Source of the DNA: Marinobacterium sedimentorum
GTDB taxonomy: Bacteria > Pseudomonadota > Gammaproteobacteria > Pseudomonadales > Balneatricaceae
Reading direction: 5' to 3'
Assembly (NCBI RefSeq): GCF_024267675.1
Contig: NZ_JALDYX010000009.1
Location: 62,001-126,000, forward strand
Length of the DNA stretch: 64,000 bases
Under the pieces are notes generated by a model. It did not search any database. It was not told where the DNA came from and was given only the letters and a program-made list of their open reading frames with translations. Made by a program: the position numbers and the translations under genes. The first letter of the stretch is position 1. Every line of letters starts with the position of its first letter. This document shows positions 36,942 to 44,559 of this stretch, piece by piece.

Positions 36942-37679
36942 CTACTTCTTCAGGAAGCCGCAGCGCTGCAGAAACGCCAGCATGTGCGGGCGCGCTTCCT
37001 TGATCAGCATGCCGGAAATCTGTTCGCTCCAGCTCATCACCTTGGTCGCCCCGGTACGGGTACGGTAGTACTCGCGCACTTCCTCATCGTACTGTGCAAT
37101 GACCGCTCTATCCTGACTGTCGTCGTAGCGATCCTGTTTCAGTACCACCGACAGCGGCAGCCGTGGCTTGGTTTCCGGATCCTGGTCGGGAAAGCCCAGG
37201 CACATGCCAAACACCGGATAGACCAGTTCCGGCAGTTCCAGCAATTCTGCGACTTCGGCGATTTCGTTGCGCAGGCCCCCTATATAGACAATCCCCAGCC
37301 CCAGTGACTCGGCGGCGATGGCCACGTTCTGTGCAAACAGGGCGCAGTCGGCAGTGGCGGTGATGAACTGCTCGGTGTAGCCGGCCTGCATCTGGGCCTG
37401 GTGCATGTCACAGGCCAGCTGGTGGCGCTTCATGTCGGCGCAAAACACCAGAAAGATCGGCGCCGCGACAATATAGGCCTGGTTGCCGGCGCAGGCGGCG
37501 AGACGCTCACGCTTGGCCTGGTCCTGTACCTGAATCAGGGTGCAGGCCTGCAGGAAGCTTGAGGTGGCGGCAGCCTGGCCGGCGCGTACCAGTTCATCGA
37601 CGGTGTTCTGGTCGATCGGCTCGGCGGTAAATTTGCGGATGGACCTGTGGGACTTGAGTAGTTCGATAACCTGATTCAT
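36942..37679 (-). CDS. nfsA: NfsA-type NADPH-dependent nitroreductase / flavin reductase
   Basis: A 245-residue FMN-dependent nitroreductase of the NfsA group. HRSIRKFTAEPI (10-21) binds FMN phosphate, AAATSSFLQACTLIQV forms the site, and GLGIVYIGGLRN is the usual family motif. It reduces nitroaromatics, quinones or chromate with NADPH in the cytosol. Length matches E. coli NfsA (240). It lies 82 bases downstream of the alkB-like gene on the same strand and may be read from the same transcript. Confidence 0.9.
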   Translation of the reverse strand: MNQVIELLKSHRSIRKFTAEPIDQNTVDELVRAGQAAATSSFLQACTLIQVQDQAKRERLAACAGNQAYIVAAPIFLVFCADMKRHQLACDMHQAQMQAGYTEQFITATADCALFAQNVAIAAESLGLGIVYIGGLRNEIAEVAELLELPELVYPVFGMCLGFPDQDPETKPRLPLSVVLKQDRYDDSQDRAVIAQYDEEVREYYRTRTGATKVMSWSEQISGMLIKEARPHMLAFLQRCGFLKK

Positions 37680-37761
37680 GTACGCGGATCTCCTTTGCAG
37701 CGGGCATTTTAGCGTTTCAAGCCCGGTGATGTCAGGGCGCGGCGCAGGAATGTGCAGGGTT

Positions 37762-38352
37762 TCAGTCGCTGATGCAGCGGAATGTCAGGTTAAGGCGCGG
37801 CCTGCAGATACTGCGGGTGCGTGGCAGGGCATGCTGCCAGTGATGCTGGGTGCTGCCGCGCATCAGCAGCAGTGAACCATCGTCCAGCAGCAGCTCTATC
37901 TTGGGCTGCTGCCGATCCTGGCGGTGGCGCAGTACAAAGCGCCGTGGCTGGCCCAGGCTGAGGGACGCAATAACCGGATTGGGTCCGAGCTCCGGCTCAT
38001 CATCGCTGTGCCAGCCCATGCTATCGTTGCCGTCGCGGTAGAGGTTGAGCAGAACACAGTTGAAGGGGGCGGGCTCTAGCGCCTTGATGCGCCGGCGCAG
38101 CTGTTCTATCAGTGGGTGCCAGGGTTTCGTTTCCAGCAGCAGGCCGGAATAGCGGTAGTGCAGGCCCGGCTCGCCCTGAAATTGCTGCAGTCGCGGAATG
38201 GCATGCTCACGGCCGAAAAGCCGGATGCGGTCCTGGCGCCACTGGATCCCCGCGTCCAGGGCTGCCAGCAGCCGGGCGCTGTCCGGGGGGGCGATGAAGC
38301 GGCGGTACAGTACCAGTTCGGCATCGGCTGCCCTGATGTGCTCAGGTTGCAT
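37762..38352 (-). CDS. AlkB-type 2-oxoglutarate/Fe(II) dioxygenase
   Basis: A 196-residue dioxygenase with the iron triad H115, D117 (GWHSDDE) and H174 (QHHWQHALP). The 2-oxoglutarate arginines R186 and R192 are in RPRLNLTFR. The substrate-lid half (NLYRDGNDSMGWHSDDEPELG) matches the human ALKBH2/3-like bacterial group rather than E. coli AlkB itself. It probably removes N-alkyl lesions from nucleic acid. Its ATG overlaps the stop of the PRPP synthetase paralogue by one base (TGATG), so it is translationally coupled to nucleotide-salvage genes, an unusual partner. Confidence 0.9.
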   Translation of the reverse strand: MQPEHIRAADAELVLYRRFIAPPDSARLLAALDAGIQWRQDRIRLFGREHAIPRLQQFQGEPGLHYRYSGLLLETKPWHPLIEQLRRRIKALEPAPFNCVLLNLYRDGNDSMGWHSDDEPELGPNPVIASLSLGQPRRFVLRHRQDRQQPKIELLLDDGSLLLMRGSTQHHWQHALPRTRSICRPRLNLTFRCISD

Positions 38353-39236
38353 CAGGGGTGCAGCCAGCGGCGGCAGGCGTCTGCCAGGGCCGGGATCATG
38401 CTGATGGCATTGCTGGGGTGCGGGATGCAGTCGGTCGAGACGACATCGGCGCTGGCCTGCAGTCTCTGGTAGGCATCGCCCGCAAAAATGCCGTGCACGC
38501 CGATACAGGTTGCACGGGGCAGGCCTGCCTGCTGCAAGTGGTTGAGGGTTTCCAGCATGGTACGGCCGCTGGAGATGATATCGTCGACCAGTACGGGACT
38601 GTGTTCATGCCAGCGTTCGACATCGGGCAGGGACACCTCCACCGCATAGTCGCCATGACGCTCCTTGTGCAGGATCTGCCAGGGTGCCCCGGCCAGCTGT
38701 GCGACTTCGCTGACCCACTGTTCGCTCTCGGCATCCGGGCCGATCAGCAGAGGCTGCGCTATCTGCTGGCGTATCCAGTGTGCAATCAGCGGTGCCGCGG
38801 GCACCCGGATACTTTTCAGGCTGTAGATTTCATCGAGGGATGCGTAGCGGTGCAGATGGGGGTCAACCGTGATCAGGCCATCGAACAGGCCGGACAGTTG
38901 CTGTGCAAAGATGCGTGAACTGATGCACTCACCCGGCTTGAAACGCTTGTCCTGGCGCATGTAGGCCAGGTAAGGGCTGATCAGCAGCAGGCGGCGCGCG
39001 CCGAGTTCACGCAGGGTCGTGGCGGCAAACAGTAGCGGCAGCAGCTTTTCGTCGGGATGAAACAGATTGCAGAACAGCAGGCAATCACGTCCCTGACAGT
39101 CACTGTGGATTCGCAGATAGCTTTCCCCGTCAGGAAATTGGTGCAGTTCCAGTTCGCCGGTTTCGGCTGGCAGAAGCTGTTCTAGTTGCGTCACCAGTGC
39201 GGGACTTGAGGCCAGGTTAAACAGCAGAGGGGTCAT
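38352..39236 (-). CDS. Ribose-phosphate pyrophosphokinase paralogue
   Basis: A 294-residue PRPP-synthetase-family protein, shorter than housekeeping Prs (about 315). The PYLAYMRQDKRFKPGECISS segment (ATP/flexible loop region), a TVDPHLHRYASL loop and the PRPP motif VLVDDIISSGRTMLET are present. It looks like the archaeal-type or second bacterial class. It should make PRPP from ribose 5-phosphate and ATP, or act on a related ribose phosphate. The ATG overlaps the phosphorylase stop by four bases (ATGA), and its own stop overlaps the alkB start. Being tied to an AMP-type phosphorylase, it is likely part of a nucleoside phosphate salvage path rather than the general PRPP supply. Confidence 0.88.
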   Translation of the reverse strand: MTPLLFNLASSPALVTQLEQLLPAETGELELHQFPDGESYLRIHSDCQGRDCLLFCNLFHPDEKLLPLLFAATTLRELGARRLLLISPYLAYMRQDKRFKPGECISSRIFAQQLSGLFDGLITVDPHLHRYASLDEIYSLKSIRVPAAPLIAHWIRQQIAQPLLIGPDAESEQWVSEVAQLAGAPWQILHKERHGDYAVEVSLPDVERWHEHSPVLVDDIISSGRTMLETLNHLQQAGLPRATCIGVHGIFAGDAYQRLQASADVVSTDCIPHPSNAISMIPALADACRRWLHP

Positions 39237-40765
39237 GGGTGTTGCTCCTCTATGGCTGCCAATTCGACCACTTCCAGATGGTTCTCCAGATAGTCGACGG
39301 CATAGTTAAGCTCGCCCGAGCTTTCAGCGTGGATGCTTAGCAGGATAGCGTTGGGCTCAACCTGGTCGCCGAGCTTGATCGGAATCTCGACGCCGGCCGC
39401 AGGGTCCGCCGGTGCGCCGGCCAGTTTGGCAATCTTCGACAGCAGGCGGTTATCGATCGCCTGGACGATGCCCGCGTGACGTGCGGTCAGTGTGTAGCGA
39501 TAGGGCGCGACCGGCGGCTGTTTCAGGCCGCCCTGGGCCATGCAGATGGCCTTAAACTGGCGCCAGGCCTCGCCTGTGTCAATTTTATTCCGTGCCATTG
39601 CCTGCCCCTGTCCAGGTGCTGTGACGGCGGCCATCTCCAGCATGGCGCCGGCAAGCAGGCAGGCGCGGTCTTTCAAATCCTGTGGTGCATCTGGCTTGCC
39701 CTGCAGTACGGCCAGTATATCCCTGGCTTCCAGTGCCGGGCCGATACCGCAGCCAATGGGCTGGCTGCCGTCGGTGCAGAGGATGCTCACATTGAGCCCC
39801 AGCTCGGCGGCGACCCTGCGAAAGGTGTCGGCCAGCTTAGCCGCGGCTTCCTGGCTGCGAACCTTGGCGCTGGGGCCGACCGGGATATCAATCAGTACAT
39901 GGGTGGCCCCGGCGGCGATCTTCTTCGACAGTACCGAGGCGATCAGTTGGCCCTCGCTGTCTATGTCCAGCGCGCGCTCCACCTGGATCAGCAGATCATC
40001 CGCAGGGCTCAGGCGTACCGATCCCCCCCAGGCCAGGCAGCCGCCGACCTTATTGACAACATCCTTCATTTGCGTCTGGCTCAGGCAGACATTGGTCAGT
40101 ACTTCCATGGTATCGGCGGTGCCCGCCGGGGAAGTGATGGCCCTGGATGAGGTTTTGGGAACTGTCAGGCCAGATGCCGTCAGGATGGAAACCAGTATGG
40201 GGGTTGTGCGGTTGCCGGGCAGGCCGCCGACACAGTGCTTGTCAATCACCATGGGCAGGTGCCAGTCGATGGTGTCCCCGGCGTTGACCATGGCGCGGGT
40301 CAGTGCCGATATTTCCTGCAGGCTGAGATTGTCGGCGCCGCAGGCCGTGATGAAAGCGGCGACATGCACGTCGGCATAGCGGCCATCGACAATATCATCA
40401 ATGATATCTTGCAGCTGCTGCTGGTCGAGCGTGTGGCCGAATACCTTGGCCCGTACATAGGACAGCGATTGGACCGGCGCGGGGTGGGAAACCCGAATCG
40501 GGGCGCCCTCGCTAAGGCCAAGTCGTTTCCAGGCTGGCTCCGAAAAGCCGATCTGGCCGTTAGCCACTAGATCGCCGGTGATGATGTTGAGGGTTGCGAT
40601 AATATGCTGGCCATCACTCGAAACCAGTACCCGTGACAGGGCGGCAAAGCCTTCTGACCGGCAGACCGGACTATCGGCGTGCAGATAAATGATGGGTTCG
40701 TGGTGTGTATCGATGCCTAGTCGCAGCGCTTCGAGCGGGGCCATTCGTTCAGTGGTACAAATCAT
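39233..40765 (-). CDS. Thymidine/AMP phosphorylase family protein
   Basis: A 510-residue protein with an N-terminal double-psi-barrel-like extension (about 1-90), a helical domain, and the glycosyltransferase domain. TSSRAITSPAGTADTMEVLT is the family's phosphate- and base-site motif. The N-terminal extension and length match the AMP phosphorylase type (family 2) rather than DeoA (about 440). The archaeal enzyme turns AMP and phosphate into adenine and ribose 1,5-bisphosphate. The ATG at 40765 is preferred to one at 40852, since the added residues have no family match. It is the first gene of a coupled operon with a PRPP synthetase paralogue and AlkB. Confidence 0.88.
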   Translation of the reverse strand: MICTTERMAPLEALRLGIDTHHEPIIYLHADSPVCRSEGFAALSRVLVSSDGQHIIATLNIITGDLVANGQIGFSEPAWKRLGLSEGAPIRVSHPAPVQSLSYVRAKVFGHTLDQQQLQDIIDDIVDGRYADVHVAAFITACGADNLSLQEISALTRAMVNAGDTIDWHLPMVIDKHCVGGLPGNRTTPILVSILTASGLTVPKTSSRAITSPAGTADTMEVLTNVCLSQTQMKDVVNKVGGCLAWGGSVRLSPADDLLIQVERALDIDSEGQLIASVLSKKIAAGATHVLIDIPVGPSAKVRSQEAAAKLADTFRRVAAELGLNVSILCTDGSQPIGCGIGPALEARDILAVLQGKPDAPQDLKDRACLLAGAMLEMAAVTAPGQGQAMARNKIDTGEAWRQFKAICMAQGGLKQPPVAPYRYTLTARHAGIVQAIDNRLLSKIAKLAGAPADPAAGVEIPIKLGDQVEPNAILLSIHAESSGELNYAVDYLENHLEVVELAAIEEQHP

Positions 40766-41036
40766 GGGCTGGCTCTCCGGTGATGCGGACGCTATTGCTG
40801 TTGCCGCCTCCAATGTAGCAGTTTCCCCTGATCGGGGCAGGATCTGGATCAAGGGCCGTTCAGACAGTGGTGTCCGCGGCCTACTCTATGTCGCAAGTGT
40901 TGCCGCTCAGGGGGGCCGTGGATCTTCTGCGCTTGCGGTCTGCCCGTTGCGACGGCCTGAACTACTATTCAAGAGGCGGCTGTGTCTGGAGTGAATGACG
41001 GCAACAGCCTTGGCTTCTCGTACGGGAGACATGCTT

Positions 41037-41444
41037 ATGCTCAGATCCGTCAAGGCATCGGACTACATGGCCCGGGATCTGGTAACCTTCACGCCGGACA
41101 CCGATCTGTTTCAGGCTATACGCCAGCTGTTAGCGCGCAAGATCAGCGGTGCTCCGGTGGTGGGTGCTGACGGTGCGCTGGTGGGCGTGCTGTCGGAGGT
41201 CGACTGCCTGCGGGCGATCCTGACCCTGACCTATCATGAAGAGGAGTTTGGCGGTAAGGTCTCGCAGTACATGTCGCAGGATATCTGTACCATCGAGTAC
41301 GATGCCGATATCATCAAGGTCGCCGAGACCTTTATCAAAAATGGCATGCGCCGCCTGCCGGTGGTTCAGCGCGGCAAACTGATCGGACAGATCAGCCGGC
41401 GCGATGTATTGCGCGCCGTGGAGGTATTTGCCCAGGATGGCTGA
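41037..41444 (+). CDS. CBS domain pair protein
   Basis: A 135-residue protein made of two CBS motifs (about 8-62 and 75-130). The second has the usual FIKNGMRRLPVVQRGKLIGQISRRDVLRA. CBS pairs bind adenine nucleotides such as AMP or ATP and act as energy sensors. GGGAGA at 41024-41029 stands 7 bases before the ATG at 41037 but only one base before the ATG at 41031, so the later one is chosen. It precedes the DnaT-like gene by 86 bases; a regulatory link is possible but unproven. Confidence 0.88.
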   Translation: MLRSVKASDYMARDLVTFTPDTDLFQAIRQLLARKISGAPVVGADGALVGVLSEVDCLRAILTLTYHEEEFGGKVSQYMSQDICTIEYDADIIKVAETFIKNGMRRLPVVQRGKLIGQISRRDVLRAVEVFAQDG

Positions 41445-41530
41445 GCGGCGCTGTGCGCCGCATGGATGTCGGGACGGCAGCTGTCAACGGGTGGGCTCAC
41501 GCCTGCCCTCCTTTATTACACTGGAGTCTC

Positions 41531-42679
41531 ATGGGTTATCGCTTCCCGGAACAACCGATTCTGTTCTATCCCTCTCTTGCAAGGCGCATCGGCAGTGATG
41601 AGGCCTTGCTGCTGGCTATTTATCACGACCGGGCCCGCAATGGCGGGCGTGCCGAGCCCTCTGAGCTGGTGCTTAGCCGTGCCCACTGGCTGAAAATCGC
41701 CGACTTCTGGGATGAGGACTACCTGCGCAGCGTCACCGACAGTCTGGTGCGACAGGGCTGCATCCGGGCTTCGGTCGACAGTGCGCTGGTGCGGCTCAGC
41801 CTGGAGCCCCAGGGTGTTTCCCCGTCACCCGAGGGTGCTATGCCTGAGGCTGACGAGTCAGCCGAGTCTGTGGCCTCCAGGGCCGCGCCTATGGCAGAGA
41901 TGCCCCAGGTTGCAGACCTGGCGGATGCGGATTCTGTACATGACAGGCATCCTGGGGATCCGGCCCCGTCGCAGCGGCCTGAGTCCGCCCCGCAATACGC
42001 GCCAGTAGCCCCAGCGCTGCCCCGTCGTCATCCTGAGCCGACGCGACGCTTGGATGTTTCTGCTCAGGCTGCTGAGCCGGTTAGAGAGCAGGCTGCAGCG
42101 TCCTATGCCGAGCGGCATCCAGAATCGAGCCGGCAGATCCCGCCCCGCCACCAGGCAGACACGCTCAGCCGACTGGATGTGCACGATACGCCGCCCCGTC
42201 CTCTGACACGCCAGGCGTTGCGCGCGACGCCGCAAACCATTCAGGCGCGCGGGCCTGCCCCGACCTTTGGTGGTGCCAGCGGCTGGCGGCGGCACAAGGA
42301 TGAACTGCAGGTGCTGTTCGAGCAGCACGAAGAACGCAATCAGCAGCTTAAACCCATGCAGCTTGGCTGGCGGCCCTCCGAAACTTTCTTTGCCCTGCTG
42401 CCAAGACACAATATTACCGTTGAGTACGCCGAAGGTTTGCTGGATGAGTTCGTGCTCTACTGGCTCGACAAGGACCGCAAGGAAACCAACTGGGATCAGA
42501 AGTTCCTCGCCTGGGTGAAACGGGAATGGGTGCGCAAGCAGACCCGTGATGGCCGGGATACCGGCGCCGACAAAGAGCGACAGACAGGTTTTAATAATGA
42601 AAACACCCGCCGAGATACTCGGGAAAAACGCAAACAGGTTACCGCAGCAATCATGGACATCCGCGACACCGACTGGTAA
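41531..42679 (+). CDS. DnaT-like primosomal protein
   Basis: A 382-residue protein of three parts. The N-terminal domain (1-100, MGYRFPEQPILFYPSLARRI) looks winged-helix-like. Residues about 100-255 are a Pro/Ala/Glu-rich linker of low complexity. The C-terminal domain (LGWRPSETFFALLPRHNITVEYAEGLLDEFVLYW, then NWDQKFLAWVKREW) matches the single-strand-DNA-binding domain of DnaT. DnaT helps load the replicative helicase during restart. The ATG at 41531 starts the recognisable N-domain. The 3' end overlaps the lambda-P-like gene by 83 bases in another frame. Confidence 0.8.
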   Translation: MGYRFPEQPILFYPSLARRIGSDEALLLAIYHDRARNGGRAEPSELVLSRAHWLKIADFWDEDYLRSVTDSLVRQGCIRASVDSALVRLSLEPQGVSPSPEGAMPEADESAESVASRAAPMAEMPQVADLADADSVHDRHPGDPAPSQRPESAPQYAPVAPALPRRHPEPTRRLDVSAQAAEPVREQAAASYAERHPESSRQIPPRHQADTLSRLDVHDTPPRPLTRQALRATPQTIQARGPAPTFGGASGWRRHKDELQVLFEQHEERNQQLKPMQLGWRPSETFFALLPRHNITVEYAEGLLDEFVLYWLDKDRKETNWDQKFLAWVKREWVRKQTRDGRDTGADKERQTGFNNENTRRDTREKRKQVTAAIMDIRDTDW

Positions 42680-43400
42680 TCGCGGTACCGGTAATAGCGA
42701 TGCAGGCCCTTTGCCGCTGGAAACCAAGGCGCTGGTGAACATGCTGTTTGCGCGCTTCATGGCGATCTACGGCCACAAGTTCAAGAGCTGCTTCGAAACC
42801 CAGGATGAGATTCGCATCGCCAAGCGCGAGTGGGCCCTGAGCCTGCGTGGTTATGGCGAGCGCGAGCTGGTGTCGGCCATCGATCACTGCAAGGAACAGC
42901 TGGCCTGGATGCCCACCATCTCGGAATTTCTCAAGATTCTGCATGAGCAGGAAGGGAATTTCGGCCTGCCCGGCGTGTTGCGGGCCTATGAAGAGGCGTG
43001 CATGCATGCCGATCGACCGACGCGCCACCCGTGGTCCCATCCGGCGGTGTACCAGGCCGGGCGTGCGACCGGCTGGTTCCGGCTGCGTTCCGAGGAGCAG
43101 CGCCGGGTACTGCCCGACTTTCGCTACAACTACGAAGTGATGTCGCGCCGGGTGCGCGAGGGTGAAGACCTGAGCGTGCCGGTGGCGGTGGGTCTGCCCG
43201 ATGGGCGCAGCAATACGCTGGTGGCCTTTATTCAGCGCTGGGGCGAGGAGCAGGCGCTGGCGCCTGAGGTGGCCGCGTCACTGTTGTACTACCTTACCAA
43301 ACCCAAAGGCTCGCGCGTACGAGACCTGTACCGCGGTGCGTCCGAGAAGAAGGTGCAGCAGCTGGGCCTCAGCCTCGAGCTGCCGCTGGATTACCAGTAA
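42597..43400 (+). CDS. Replication protein P-like helicase loader
   Basis: A 267-residue protein resembling phage lambda P and its chromosomal relatives. The core LVNMLFARFMAIYGHKFKSCFETQDEIRIAKREWALSL matches the family's N-terminal half. It should bring the replicative helicase DnaB to DNA. The ATG at 42597 gives MKTPAEILGKNANRLPQQSW and overlaps the DnaT-like gene by 83 bases, so the two are probably coupled. An alternative ATG at 42546 exists. The pair has no phage genes around it, so it looks like a settled chromosomal locus. Confidence 0.82.
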   Translation: MKTPAEILGKNANRLPQQSWTSATPTGNRGTGNSDAGPLPLETKALVNMLFARFMAIYGHKFKSCFETQDEIRIAKREWALSLRGYGERELVSAIDHCKEQLAWMPTISEFLKILHEQEGNFGLPGVLRAYEEACMHADRPTRHPWSHPAVYQAGRATGWFRLRSEEQRRVLPDFRYNYEVMSRRVREGEDLSVPVAVGLPDGRSNTLVAFIQRWGEEQALAPEVAASLLYYLTKPKGSRVRDLYRGASEKKVQQLGLSLELPLDYQ

Positions 43401-43441
43401 CGCCTTGAGCCTGGCCGCTCCGGCGCCAGGCCTGCGCAGGC

Positions 43442-44485
43442 TTAGTGGCTGGAAAAGTTGCTACCAAACATGGCGCCGATCGCCGCCGACAGGGTCTCGC
43501 TGCGCTCGGGATTGCGAAACGCCTGCATGATGGGGCGGCGCAGTGCCGGCATGAACATCAGATCGGCCAGAATGCGTGAAAATCCGTTCTGACCGGTTTC
43601 CCCCGTTGCCAGGCGTTCCAGAAAAACCTGCAGCAGTGCAGGGTCCTTGAGGCTCTCGCAGCAGCGGGTTGCCATCGCCACCAGTACTTCCGTTTCCTGT
43701 GACCGATCACTGGCCAGTATCCGGCTCAGCCAGGCCTGCCTGTGGGTGTCGCTGGGGCTATTGGACACCGCGCGTACCAGCGCCGCCAGCATCCCCTGAT
43801 CATTCCCGTGCTGTGCCAGGCACTGGTCCAGGCGTGGTTGCAGTGCCTGAATCAGGCGGTGGCTCGGTTCAACATGCTCCAGTGCGCAGCACAGCGCCCG
43901 CAGGGGTTCGTCGGGCAGCTGCGCCAGGGCACCGATCAGCAGGGCCTCGTTATTGCCCTGTTCAAGGCGCACGGCCATGTCGGCGATGCCCTGCAGACCC
44001 AGATTAGGCCACTGATCAAATCCGAGCTGGCCGGCAAAGTAGTGTTGTGCATACTCGTAGTGCGGCGAAGCGGGCAGCCCCAGCACGCTGTTGGCATGGG
44101 CATGGAAGATGGCCATCTTTTCGGCGTCGGGCTTGAATGAAAAGGGATTGTCCTTGAGGGCGTCTGGGCCGCCATCGAGCAGACCGCTGATGTTCTTCAG
44201 CAGGCGCTGCAGTAAATCGTCCCGCACGGCCTGAATCAGGAAGCCCTGCTCATCCAGCGGCAATTTGAGAAACCAGACGGCATTGCGCTGGGGTTCTTTG
44301 GGATGCCACAACAGCAGGCTGACCCAGGCGTGGTGCATATACGGCTGCGGGTAGGCGATCTGCCCCTGCTCAACACGGCCGAAGACCTCGGCCGACACCT
44401 TGCTGACCCGTCGGCCCATGTCAAACAGGCGACAGCGCGCGCCTGTCTGGTGAATCAGGTCCAGTAACGATTGAATAGGGTCCAC
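43442..44485 (-). CDS. DUF3549-like conserved protein
   Basis: A 347-residue soluble protein starting with GTG (GAGGA upstream) and reading MDPIQSLLDLIHQTGARCRLFDMGRRVSKVSAEVFGRVE. This matches the DUF3549 family of pseudomonads as I recall it (PYPQPYMHHAWVSLLLWHP). The second half is helical, with a repeat-like pattern of short helices (RALCCALEHVEPSHRLIQAL). No function is known. It is convergent with the replication-loader genes. Confidence 0.72.
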   Translation of the reverse strand: MDPIQSLLDLIHQTGARCRLFDMGRRVSKVSAEVFGRVEQGQIAYPQPYMHHAWVSLLLWHPKEPQRNAVWFLKLPLDEQGFLIQAVRDDLLQRLLKNISGLLDGGPDALKDNPFSFKPDAEKMAIFHAHANSVLGLPASPHYEYAQHYFAGQLGFDQWPNLGLQGIADMAVRLEQGNNEALLIGALAQLPDEPLRALCCALEHVEPSHRLIQALQPRLDQCLAQHGNDQGMLAALVRAVSNSPSDTHRQAWLSRILASDRSQETEVLVAMATRCCESLKDPALLQVFLERLATGETGQNGFSRILADLMFMPALRRPIMQAFRNPERSETLSAAIGAMFGSNFSSH

Positions 44486-44559
44486 AGTGCTGTCCTCGTG
44501 TCCAGTGTATCAAGGGGGCGGATTTTACCAGCCCCGGACGAACGAGGACAGCCGGCCTG

